DNA from: Dipetalonema caudispina
Taxonomy: Eukaryota > Nematoda > Chromadorea > Rhabditida > Onchocercidae
Direction of reading: 5' to 3'
Length of the DNA stretch: 64,000 bases
NCBI GenBank assembly: GCA_013365325.1
Contig: JABVXV010000273.1
Coordinates: 1 to 64,000 of the forward strand
Shown: positions 36,044-51,852 of the stretch, one piece after another
Numbering within the stretch: position 1 is the first letter of the stretch
How the letters are laid out: the number at the start of each line of letters is the position of its first letter
Translations under genes and position numbers: made by a program
The notes under the pieces: generated by a model
Databases searched by the model: none
The model's input: only the letters and a program-made list of their open reading frames with translations
What the model was told of the DNA's origin: nothing

Positions 36044-39000
36044 CATCTCGAAATTGTGTTAATTAATTAATATGCTCTAAATCAGAACTGAATCTTGTGT
36101 TTTAACCGGTTTCCCCTTTAGTTCTCAAGCCTTATCGGTACTGTTTACCGTGATGGCAATGTTACATTCTCAACTGATGGTAATTCAATTATCAGTCCAG
36201 TTGGTAATAAAGTCACAGTATTTGATTTGAAAAAGTGAGTTTGATGTTGCACTTTTCTTTTATTGTTATCACTGAGGTTCCATTCATTGTGTCTTTTTGA
36301 TTTTGATTCCCTAAACACCGTTATGAATAGTAATGTCAGTTAGTTACAGTAACCAAGCAAATACCATTGCCATCGAATCAAATCTCAACATTAAATTGGT
36401 AGCAGTCCATCCATCTGGAATACACGCTTTTTTAGTGAATGAAGGTTATTTTTGCACCCAATTATTTTCATTGTATTCCGCTTCTTCGTGATAGTTTTTT
36501 TTTATTACTTATGGAGGTATTGTTTTCATCATCCATGTAGGCTACATGTCATTTTTTCCATTTAAAATATTATTTCACGATGGTATTATTTGCTGTTAAC
36601 AATATTTTAGCTGGACAAGCTCAGTATGTTAACTTGATTACGCAAACAGTTCTGTACCGACATCATTTTCGAACTCATGTTAGTGATGTCAAGTTTTCGA
36701 TGGATGGCAGGTTTGTACCTAAATTGAAAAGCTTTATGTATTTTTATATTGTAAAGACGGAACTTTCAAGCTTATTCAAAAATGAAATTTTTAAGCCTCT
36801 TTATTCTTGATATTTGTATGGAAACAAGACTGTATTTTCAGGCGATTGGCTGCTTGTCGGGGTGGCGATGTACAGGTATTTCTGGTTTCGGGAATTGAAA
36901 ATTTTCAACTGAATCCATTCATGTTGCTGCATACTCATAAAATCACTTCTGAAAAAGCGAAAAATGTAGAATGGAGCTATGATGACAAGTAATTTTATCT
37001 CTGATTTGTTCTTTGGTACGATTCAAACTTTCTGTAAACTGTTTAAGATTGCTGGTTACTTCTCTTTATTGATTATTGTATTGACTTTTATAGATGGGTT
37101 TCGTGTTTTGAAACGATTCCTTTATTGTTTTATTTTAGATTGCTGGTAGTGGGTTCAGAAGACAAGCAGGTGCGAGTGGTTTCGGCTGTAGGCAGTTTGA
37201 AAAATCTATTTTTGCATGCTTTGGCCGCACATAAAGCAGAAGTAGTCGGCAGTCATTTTTGTCACAATTCATACGATGTAATTTCGATTTTTCCCTGTTA
37301 CATGTTTCAAAATTTGGGTAGATTGAATTAAATAGTTGTAATACTTATAAAATGATTCACTATTTGCTTCATTATCAACCCTTCTTTTCAAAATATGGTT
37401 AGATTTGTAAGGGTGTTTTAACATTGATTCAATATATGCTCAAAAACTTATGAAATCTGGAGAAAGTATATACTTTATTAATGATGCAGTCATTCTTATT
37501 TCACCACTTTGGTGTTAGTATTTTGCAATATTTTGAACTATATATTTTCAAAATCAAACTTTCCTTTTGTTAGTGCTCAATATTTCTCCGTGGGAAATAT
37601 TTTGAATCGTTGACTCCTAATAATGCATTTTTCATTTTCTTTTCTTCCAGTTAGTATCAGTTGATAAACGTGGACTAGCTAATCACTGGACTTGTGCTTT
37701 GAAACAAGAAGATTTCGTTGAAGGGCTGCGTTCGAAAAATGCATCTGAAGATGTGAAGAGGATGTGGTATGATAAAACAAAAAGGTAATATTTTTGGTTT
37801 AATTTTTTACTTGTGCTGTAAGATTTAGAGAAGTCAACAGGACATTCTCGCGATTTGTTTTGACTTATTAATCATTTATTTATTTTTTTTTTTTTGAGTT
37901 TTTTGCATATTTACTGTTCTTTCTCTTGAGATTCATTTGTTTATGTTTCGGCATCGTATTATAGTTTTATTTAGTTTGAAAAAATCATAGTTCAGAGTAT
38001 TTGTTTTTTGTTTTGGTTATTACGGAATCATTTAGACATTTCATGATGGAGCATTTGGATAATGCGCACGGCGTTAATCTCACAGCAAGCACATATCATC
38101 CACCAACATCGTTGTTGATCACCGCATTTTCAAATGGAGCATTTCTTCTACACGAAACGCCAAATTTTAATCTCATCTACAGTTTGCGGTAAATTATTTT
38201 AGATATCTGTCTGTAGGCAATGTCAGCGATTATCGAAGAATGATGTAACTTAAAGTGCCAGTTTTAATCCTTTGCTACATGACTTTTCTTCTTTTATCCA
38301 CAGTGACGGATAAATAATGACACAATCGCGATTTTGATGCAGAAGAACCTGTAGAAATCAGTTAGTTATTGATTTAGGTCTGTAATTTGTATTTCTTCAT
38401 ACTATTAGCTTTTCGGAAAGAACTGATTTATATTAATTCAATCCAGTTCAAGCAGTTTTGTGATTTCTACGGGATTCTAACTTTTTTTCAAATGAAGGGT
38501 ATCAGAAACAAAGGTATCATCTTTGGCTATAAACAAATCCGGTGACTGGATAGCAATAGCTTGCGGGAAAGGAACCGAAGGTCAATTAGTGGTTTGGGAG
38601 TGGCAAAGTGAAACATACGTTATGAAGCAACAATCACACAGCCAGTTTATCACAACAGTTGCCTATTCACCTGATGGATCTCAAATTGCTACCGGCGCTC
38701 AAGATGGAAAGGTTTCGTTTATTCCCTATGTCTGTCATATTTTAAATACGGTTCTTAAAATTTTTTTATATTTTCAAAGTTCCATCGTCTAATTTTTGAA
38801 GAAAATAAGGTTTAATATGTTTTTAATAATGGATCCTTCATCCTTGGGTAAGATATTTAATATCTTAAAAATTTGAAGAGGTTTAAGATTTTCAGGTGAA
38901 GGTTTGGTCTTGTCGGTCTTCTTTTTGTGTTGTGACATTCACTGAACATAGCAGCGGAGTGAGTACAGTTTGTTGGACTTCTGATGGCAAAGCTTTGTTG

Positions 39001-42000
39001 TCAGCATCGCTAGATGGAACTGTACGGGCACATGATCTAGTTAGGTAGGTCGAAATTAAAGGATTTATCTAGTGATTTGAAGATGAAGTTAATGAATACA
39101 TGAATTTTTAATTTAAATCACAATGCATATTCTAGATACCGCAATTTTCGTACAATGGTTTGTCCTGACAAAACACAGCTTGGCTGTTTAGCAGTTGATT
39201 CAGCTGCCGAACTTGTGATGTCAAGTTCCGTAGAAATGTTCAACATTTATGTATGGAGTCTTGAAAACGGGAAACTACTGGATATCTTATCTGGACACTC
39301 AGCTCCAGTTGCTTCTATTTCTGTTCATGGTTAGTGTTTAAGTATTGCTTGGATAGTGGATACCATCTGTTTGACAGTTTGCATGATCCTTCTATAATTT
39401 TAGTCGAACTAATGTTGTGGAATTCTTCTATTATGGATTTAAGAATGTGTTGCTTTTCGAAGTAAACTATATATAAAATTTGAATTCCCAGGTACACATT
39501 TGGCTTCGGCATCCTGGGATAAAACTCTTCGTATATGGAATGTTGTTGAATCATCGGTAGCAGAAACTATTGATTTACTTTACGAAGGTCTTGACGTAGC
39601 TTATTCTCCCGGCGGTGAAATACTTGCTGTAAGTTATTTTTTTGAATAAGTAATTTTGATATATCTAAACTAACTTTTAGTAATTGCTAAATTATATTCC
39701 AGGTGTTATGCCTTGATTCGTCGGTGAGTCTTTTCGAGACTCAAACATCGACAGAGATTGGTACAATAGATACAGCTCTCGATGTCGATGCTGCACGCAG
39801 AACCACTGATCTTATTAAAAAGAAAACAAGTGAAAAGAGCAGGTAATTTCAGTTTTGCCTCTAAGTCTTGAAAAATATATGATGACCTAGTCAACGGACT
39901 TGATGCAACCATCATAAACCCTTTAGAATAAGCAGTGTATTTTTAATACTCAAACTCTTCTAGAGTAACATACCTCTCAACTTCCACATGCTTTAAAGTT
40001 GGCTGCAGATACTGACCTATAGTAATAAAATCAACTTCGGTACTTCGTAAATCATCCATGACCTGAAACACTTCCTCTTTTGTTTCTCCAAGACCAACCA
40101 TAAGTCCCGACCTTATGAAAAGTTTAGGATTGATCTGTTTTACCATCTTCAACAAATATAATGAATAAAAGTAACGAGCCCTTGGTCTTATTTTCGCCAT
40201 AATTCAAAATACACAAAGAATTTATCTCAAGATGGAGTTAACTCCAAAGTAGCGAAATGGTAACTTAACTGTTCAGAGATTCATTATCTGCAGCAAGAAC
40301 TGATTCATGTATCATTTCCGAAATAGTTGGATGGGAAAAGACTGTAGATTTTATATCAAGATCTATTGCTTCTGTTTGCTTTGCAAGAACAAAATTATTA
40401 ATTAACTCTGTTACTTCTGCTCCTAATAAGTGAGCTCCAAGAAGCTCACCTGTTTTTTTATTTATCACTGTTTTCACTAACCCGTCAGTCTCACCGAATA
40501 CAATAGACTTGCCATTAAAGTTAGGGTGAAATTTTCCTGTTTTTATATCATATCCATTTTTAGTATTGGCTCATTCAATTTTTTGGTTTGTTATTTTGGT
40601 TTTTTAGGACTTTCACGTGCATATGCTTTTCCGCTGATGGTACATTACTTCTTGCTGCTGGACAATCAAACTACATATGTTTGTATAGCGTTGCGGAACG
40701 TCTTATAATAAAAAAACTGAAACTGACAACGAATCGTAGTTTGGATGGCGTTAAGGTATGTTACTTAAATGGTCACAAAAATCTGGATCGACTTACATAC
40801 CCGTGTACCTTGATTTTAGATGGATATAAATCGGCGTAATTTCTCGGAGTTTGGTAATATGATGTTAATTGACGCTAGCGATAGCGAAGAAGAGGCGGAT
40901 GGTAAAAAACGTATAAAACTCCCAGGTACCCGACATTCAGATCTATCTGAGCGATGCTCTCGACCAGAAATGCGCGTTGAAGACATAAATTTCTCACCTG
41001 CAGGTAACTAGCTCATAATTTTGTGGATAACTTCAGAAATTTTGCAAAATAAGATGATTCATTTCAAAGATGAATATTATAACACTAATTTTTTCCAGAA
41101 TTAAGTATAATTCATTTTTTTTCAGGTCGTAGTTTTGCAGTTTGTTCAACAGAGGGTGTAGCTGTATTCTCCCTTGATCATCGTAATCTTTTCAATCCTT
41201 TTGAACTTGGAATGCAGGTGACCCCGGTCAGTGTTGAAAATGCATTGAAAGAAGGAGAGTATTCGGTAGCATTGAAAATGGCACTTCAGTTGAATCAAGC
41301 AGAAATGATCGAAAATGTATTATTGTGTACACCCGTAGCGCAGAGTAAGTCTATTTTTTTAAAATGATCTTTCGAAACTTTAAAAATTTTTCAAAAATCG
41401 TTTTTGTAAGTACTAAAGATAAGTTAATCCATATCTTTTTTGCAAATAACGCAGGAATTGACTATTACTCCTTGTTTTTGAATTTTTCTATTTGCTTCTC
41501 TACTGCTTCATGTGCTTTGTTATGTTCAATTTATGGAACGAATTTTTTATTTCAGTCGATATAGCTACACGTTCTTTGTCCATTGCTTATGCAGAAAAAT
41601 TGTTGAAATGGCTCGCTGAAAACATTAATGGTCCCATTGAGAAACATATTCATTTCTGGCAACTTTGGCTGAAAAGTTTGCTAATGGAATACGGATATCA
41701 AATAAAACTCAATCGAGCTGTTAATTTAACTTCCCTAACCGCATTACAACAACGTTTATCCGATTATGCAAATCAAATATCGAAGCTGTAAGTCTTAACA
41801 TAGTGGATAATGCATCATGCTGTTGTTCTAGCCCTTCTCAGTAAAAGTTTCGTGTATCACTAAAGTTACTTGTAAAAAATTTTGAATTCGATAAAAAGGT
41901 CCCAATAATCGGTTGAAACCCCGAACTCTACTGAATTTTGTCGGTTTGAAATTGATTGTTGATACAATTTTGTCAGTTCTTGTGTGAACAATAATATAAG

Positions 42001-42256
42001 CAAGTATCATTTCTCTAGTACGCAGTTGAGTATTTTTCATTATTTGCTATAGACTGGGAAATATTTTTTAACATTTTAAAAAATATTCAGCTCAAAAAGA
42101 AAAAAAAATATATATATATATATACATGGAAATTACTGAAATTTATTGTTATTCTATACTTCTTGACAAATGTGATATCTAATTTTCAGGGTTGATCAAA
42201 ATAGGTATACATTGGACTATCTTCTTGTAGCGAGGCAAATAAAACGGGATCAGTGA
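35613..42256 (+). CDS. pwp2: PWP2 (periodic tryptophan protein 2), WD40 subunit of the SSU processome
   Basis: A nucleolar scaffold of the UTP-B subcomplex needed for 18S pre-rRNA processing (established for the family). Eighteen exons: 35613-35621, 36122-36234, 36350-36444, 36611-36710, 36842-36988, 37139-37277, 37651-37784, 38036-38188, 38498-38711, 38896-39044, 39136-39329, 39492-39628, 39703-39842, 40608-40755, 40820-41003, 41126-41344, 41556-41787, 42190-42256. They sum to 2574 nt (857 aa; human about 919) with all phases matching. Landmarks: [10 protein letters not shown] and [17 protein letters not shown] at the N-terminus, [79 protein letters not shown], then the C-terminal Utp12-like helical part ([19 protein letters not shown]). 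The 9-nt first exon (Met-Asp-Lys) is inferred from phase. Intron 13 holds bacterial gene fragments. An AATAAA lies at 42293. Confidence 0.93.
39877..40200 (-). pseudogene. lipA: Wolbachia-type lipoyl synthase (lipA) fragment in PWP2 intron 13
   Basis: Lipoyl synthase is a radical-SAM enzyme that inserts sulfur into protein-bound octanoyl groups. This is the C-terminal part only (about 108 codons; whole enzymes are about 290 aa). Recognisable blocks are [59 protein letters not shown] and [17 protein letters not shown]. The N-terminal half with the Fe-S cysteine motifs is absent. One in-frame TAA at 39943-39945 sits where the family normally has Tyr ([16 protein letters not shown]); otherwise the frame is intact. 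It is antisense to PWP2 and wholly intronic, with no eukaryotic start or introns. The alphaproteobacterial type and the filarial host point to nuclear transfer from Wolbachia. It cannot make an active enzyme. Confidence 0.88.
40265..40561 (-). pseudogene. lpdA: Wolbachia-type dihydrolipoamide dehydrogenase (lpd) C-terminal fragment in PWP2 intron 13
   Basis: Dihydrolipoamide dehydrogenase is the FAD-dependent E3 subunit of 2-oxoacid dehydrogenase complexes. About 98 codons of the C-terminal dimerisation domain remain. Blocks are [45 protein letters not shown] and the catalytic-region signature [13 protein letters not shown], ending in a natural-looking TAA. The FAD and NAD domains are missing. 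No internal stop is present. It lies 64 bp from the lipA fragment in the same orientation, antisense to the host gene, and reaches to within about 50 bp of the intron acceptor. Confidence 0.88.
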
Positions 42257-44370
42257 TGATAATAGTTATGTTATTTTATTGTTTTTATTGTAAATAAAAT
42301 GACGCTGTCGTTGTTGCTGTTTGTTATTCTTATTATTATTGTTATGAAATTATCACTGTTACTATTACTGTTAATATTTGCAGTAATAAAATGCGCATCA
42401 AAAGATTTTTGATCATTTCAAGCAGGAAGTAACGGATAGAAAATTTCAGAATTTATCATTGTAAACCAATCAAGAATCGTTAAAAACATTTTACGATATA
42501 TCGTTTAGAAAGAGGGCTATAAACTTTTCCGACCCATAAATCTCCATCAGATCTGAACATCTTGAAAACATTTTGAAATACAGGGAAGGGATAGATCCTT
42601 TGAAACTGTCAGTGTATTGCCAGATGTTTCCGTAACATCATCCTCCCACTTGTGGTTAATCGCAAAGTGGCCTATTAATCCATCATGAACTGCTTTTCTG
42701 TTGGATGAGGAAAAAAGAGGAAAGAAATGAACGATCTTTTATAAAACCGTTTAACGGAATTAATATTTATAGGAAAATATGCAAATTATGCCAGGTAATT
42801 GGTGATAATACTTGATAAGATTTATCCTAAGATTCGAATTTTAACAAGATCATAAACCCACATAGTTACAAATCTGACAACTAGAATTGAGCCTGAAATA
42901 ACTGCTAAATTTTTTGAAGACAAAGAAATATGCAAGAATGTGTCAATTTTTCTGATTTCTGAAATTGAACAAATTTGCAGATACAAAACAGAATTCTCAT
43001 AATTTATAACATTCTGAGAGTAATTAAATCAAAATAACGTATAGATTGTAGGTACAATGATGTAGCGTAGAATGCAAGTAATCAAATGAATTCTGATTGT
43101 AAAATTGAAGATTTTATAAATAATTAATAATATTTGAATAAAAAACTTTTTATTGCTGAACTAATCTGTCTTCTAAAAAATCATTTAACATTTTTCCACA
43201 TTTTATCCAGTATCAATCTGTCAAAATGAATTACTAACTTGTAATGCGAATAAATTTGCATTATATGTAAATTTTCAATGTGTAGTAAGGGAAAATAACA
43301 TAAAGTAAAAAATATTGGTTAAAATATGCTATTCAATACATGAATAGCAAAATTTGAGTAATTTAATGTGAATTTTTAAATTATATCTATGCATGGAGAT
43401 GCCAAATGTTACTATTGTGGAATTTATTGAATCAAATTGATTATAACAAGATTAAATGCTATTAGTTGTTATCGTAGCAATCACTTTGTAATCACACATA
43501 TTACTTGATCATCAATCATCAGTAATAACAATTCCGTTTTAGGTACAACTTCATTAATAATATCATCAACTAATTGATTCATTTGTGATAACTATGTTGT
43601 CATGAAACAAAAGATTTTTCGATCCCTTTTTTTTTTTTGGAGAATTTATTTTCATCAATATAGGCGAAAAGGTTAGTAAATGAGAGGGCTAAATCAAAAT
43701 GAGTAATTTTTGAAAAAAAAAAAAAAAAAATGAAGTTTATAAATGATGTGGAATCAACGATATATATGGATCAAATGTGTTCAGTTGTGTAAGATTCTTC
43801 ATCCTCTCCTCTTTCTCCTCTCATCATTTTCATCATCATTATTATCATTATCATCATCACCATTTGATTGATGAGATCGATAGGATGCAATTTCACATCT
43901 ATCAATCGTACGGTATATTGTGAAGATCATATGTGAAAGCTGTTATTAATACTACTGTAATATTGTTGCCAGATGGTAATGATAGCTCACTCCAATAAAA
44001 CTTTTCATTCCACCACGTGTTTTGATAACCTTATTTGTGATGAGTTTGGCATTACTACTATCATTGCCATTGTCGTTATCATTATCATTATCATCTCTCC
44101 ACTGTCAACATCATCATCATCATCATTATCATTGCTACCCTCACATTCTCGGGACAAATAACTGAAAATTCCACTTTTTCCTTATGCTTCCCGAAATCTC
44201 ATCCCATCTTTTCTACACTCCTCAAAATGTTTCACGACGCCCCAATTCTCCGATAATAATATTAGCACCACCAGTACCACTACCACCACTACCATCACCG
44301 CCACCACTTGTAGTAACATTAGCCATCGCTGCTTTAGTGTGATGTGAAACTTCCTCACCAAGGCGTCAAC
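42257..44370. other. Interval between PWP2 and the T-box gene
   Basis: After the PWP2 poly(A) signal the DNA is AT-rich. One minus-strand exon-like segment (42547-42697) is listed separately. At 43.83-44.15 and 44.25-44.31 kb there are ATC/ATT and ACC/ACT triplet-rich patches with open frames on both strands that look repeat-driven. Confidence 0.5.
42547..42697 (-). CDS. Orphan exon-like segment, 49 codons, unknown protein
   Basis: On the minus strand an ACAG acceptor opens a frame of 49 codons ending in TGA (blocks AVHDGLIGHFAINHKWEDD and LSLPCISKC). Composition is balanced and unlike the surrounding AT-rich DNA. It enters in phase 2, so an upstream exon is needed; none is convincing up to 44.3 kb. 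It may be the last exon of an undescribed gene between PWP2 and the T-box gene, or a decayed remnant. No domain is recognised. Confidence 0.3.
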
Positions 44371-48528
<4,158 letters not shown>

Positions 48529-51500
48529 AACTCTTTATGTAAATCTGCATCGTTTATAGTAAAAACTTTCAAAAACACAATGTAAAACAAAGTTTTGAAA
48601 ACATAAAAAAAAAAAACAATTGTCCAGAAACAAAAAGAAAAAAAGGATAGAATTTAAGTTTAATGTAAAACATTCTTCCTCCATGGATTTCTTCAATATT
48701 TTCCGCACCATTATCCAACAACGTTTGGAAGAAATGACCAAAAACTCAGACATAATCCTTTTGCAAGCATTCTTCACTTCTAAATACGAACTTAAGAGTA
48801 TCAAAGGCATGCTATCCTTCCTTTAATCGATAACAACATTGATCATTGGTCTGGAATATCTTTCTCTCGTACAATTGATATGGCTAATTAAAATAGACAA
48901 AATAGTAATCAATGCTTGCTATTTCTTTAATCAACAAGCAATATTCCAACAATAATTACTGAAACTTCTAATAAATTTATATAATCAGTAAAACAATGGG
49001 CAAACGATCTGCTTTGTCAACAAGTTCAACTATTTGATCGATATATTTCAAGCTGTAGTGAGGAAGTTTTGGTGTTGTTACAAAGATGTGTTGTCTAAAA
49101 AAAGATATTAGAATTTGCAATTATGGAGTAAATTATATAAAAAATTAAATCCACTTATCAGCTGGGCAACCTAAGTTGAAATTCCTCACTACAAGAAAAT
49201 TTGACTTCAATCAACAATTTAGAAGCAAGGAATCTTGTGCAACACATTGCAACATAAAGATGATAAAGCAAAAAGGTTCTGGAACAAAATAGCTATCCAA
49301 AAGTCAGCATAATGAGCGTGGAAGATGAAGAAAAATGAGAGAAGTGATCAATTGAGACTGAAAAGAAATACGTTAGTTGCATCAATGACGATAGCTTTGA
49401 AAGAACTTTACAATGCCACTGAAACATACGATAACAAAGTGTGTTATTTCCTTTTCTAAGCTCAAATGAACGTTGACATTCTTCAATGCTAAAAATAAGT
49501 TAGTAATTAAGAAAATAGCCAAGTACAATTAGCTACAACTTCATTATAGCTGAATTCATAAGTTCTTCGATATTGTTCCTAGCCTCTTAAACCTTGAATT
49601 CTATTATACATTTGTACAATGTCAGTAGTAGAACTATTCCTTGGCCCACTTTAGAGAGAATAATTTATTCATCAAAGTTGAGAAATATTGATTTCTGCTT
49701 GACTCAAATATTTGTTTTTCGATAGTCTTATTAATAAACTTTTATCATACTTGGAGTTGCTTGTTTCAAAAATTTCCCGTCCTATTTTAATCGAAAACAC
49801 TTACTCATTTCTTAGAGTGATATGACCTTTTACTTTACCATATTTTGGATAATTAGATGAATCGCTTCAATCATCTTCCTGTAAAAACACGCCGAAATTT
49901 ATGAAATAACAAAACCATATTGGATTTTGGAGCAGCATGCAAAATTAGCTCATGGAATTCACACATTATGAAAGCCAAAATCAACTTCATAATGAATTAT
50001 TCCACAAACATTATAGACGATCATTTTATTGTAGTGTACGTTCCAGAACACTATAAAGACTATTTTTTGTATCAACAACCAGAAGAATATCTTACAGAAA
50101 ATGTCACTAACGTGATAAAATCAATGCAAATTAGTTATTAAATCATTCAGTATATTTTTACGCATCAGCTTTAACTAATTAATACTATTAAGGTATGTAG
50201 TAAATGCAAGCGTACCGTAATATATCTCTTCCGGAAAACATTACTGCATAATAATCTTGATAACTTACCTATGTAAATGAAGATAATTTCCTCAGATGCA
50301 TTTGTTACTTGTAATGCAAGATGAATATTAAATATGAATAAACAAGCCGTCACCTAAAATAAATGCTAAGTTTGCAACAATCAAGATCTCTTCACTGTAA
50401 CCACAATAAGAAATATAATGAGATTAATGAAAAATGGGAAATTTCCATTGCTTTGCAGCATATGTGATTTATAATTCAAGTAATACAAATTCAAGGAAAC
50501 ACCAAAGACTTGTGTCATTTATATGAAAAAAGCATGAGAAAATCATATTCTTCTTTGTTAAATGTGAAATTATTCAAAGTTCAATTTTAAAACTAAGACG
50601 AAATTAAATCATTGAATTTTTGGTGCAAAAATATCAACAAGTAGAGGAAAATATAAACTATCACAAGCTTTTTTACTCACTTCAGAATAGTTGTAAGCTT
50701 AACAAAGCTTAGCATTTGATTGCGATTAGTCGTTGCGACAAAATATTCATACACTGCAAATTTGACTGTTGCATTTACAGTATTTCGAAGAGATGAAGAA
50801 AGCAAACAATTCGATTTTTACTAAAAATTGTTTCGACTTTTGATTTGCATACGAAAATCAAAAGGTAAATATTGCAAAGTTACATTAAAAAAAAAAAAAC
50901 ACTTTTATAAGAAACAACATACACAATGATTGGATTTATATCGTCAATTGTTGAATATCAATGGCGCATAATCCTTATGAAATAATTTTTGCAAATGAAT
51001 GATTTTTACAAAACGAACTTCCAAAATTTATCTATGATATTTACAAAAAAAAAAAAAAAAAGGCAAAATTAATCGATGATGGAGTGAAGTAATCATGAAA
51101 TTATGATCATAGAATAAGTAGTAGCTTTTGCTGCTTAAAAAAAAAAAAAAAAAAAAAATGTGTAAAATGAATAACAGTAGAAAACTAACTGTTAAAAAGA
51201 TATTCAACTGCAAACAACATAAAGCTTTATCTTATCTCCTCGTTTTCAGTTACATTTACGTTGCATATCGAATAAATAGATTTAATCAAGCCAATCGTAC
51301 TTTGATCGCAAATTGTAGAAAAATGTACATTCCTGAAATAATCAATAATTATTACTACCGTTGTACGATGTAATATTCCACACATTACCTAACCGATATT
51401 TCGAGTAGTTTTCAAGCATCATAAATCGATTCCACAGATAAAATAATCATCATCTTCATTGAACAATTTCATGAAAAGAATGAAATGATGCAAAAGTTCA

Positions 51501-51680
51501 TCGTAACCAAAAATTGCATGCGGAACAAAAAAAAAAAAAAAAAAAGAAAAACGAAGTAAATGAAATGAAAAGAAATATGAATAATACATTTCTATTTAAA
51601 TAACATTAACTATTAATAGTAGCATATTTTAGTTATTTCCTGCAGTAAACCAAAAAAATAAAAGTATATTTTTCGTTAAA
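48529..51680. other. Region with scattered exon-like frames downstream of the T-box gene
   Basis: No gene model closes. On the + strand, better-than-background frames occur at about 48.68-48.83, 48.98-49.10, 49.32-49.44, 49.92-50.14 (ending TAA; YVPEHYKDYFLYQQPEEYL) and 51.25-51.37 kb, the last opening after a GTTTTCAG acceptor. On the minus strand, 50.27-50.35 kb is bounded by ATTTTAG and ATAG|GTAAGT. Strands conflict, so this is either a degenerate gene or chance. Function unknown. Confidence 0.25.
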
Positions 51681-51687
51681 TATGCAA

Positions 51688-51852
51688 ATTATTTCGCATA
51701 TAATGCTAATACCTTATTGTATTATTTCGCATATAATGCTAATACCTTATTGTATTATTTCGCATATAATGCTAATACCTTATTGTATTATTTCGCATAT
51801 AATACTAGTACCTTATTGTATTATTTCGCATATAATGCTAATACCTTATTGT
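51688..51852. repeat. 33-bp minisatellite, five tandem copies
   Basis: The unit starts ATTATTTCGCATATAATGCT and is repeated five times head to tail. Copy 4 has two substitutions (ATACTAGTACC for ATGCTAATACC). Because 33 is a multiple of 3, each unit reads as the same 11 residues (IISHIMLIPYC) with no stop, giving a 62-codon frame; I see no evidence that it is translated. Confidence 0.95.
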
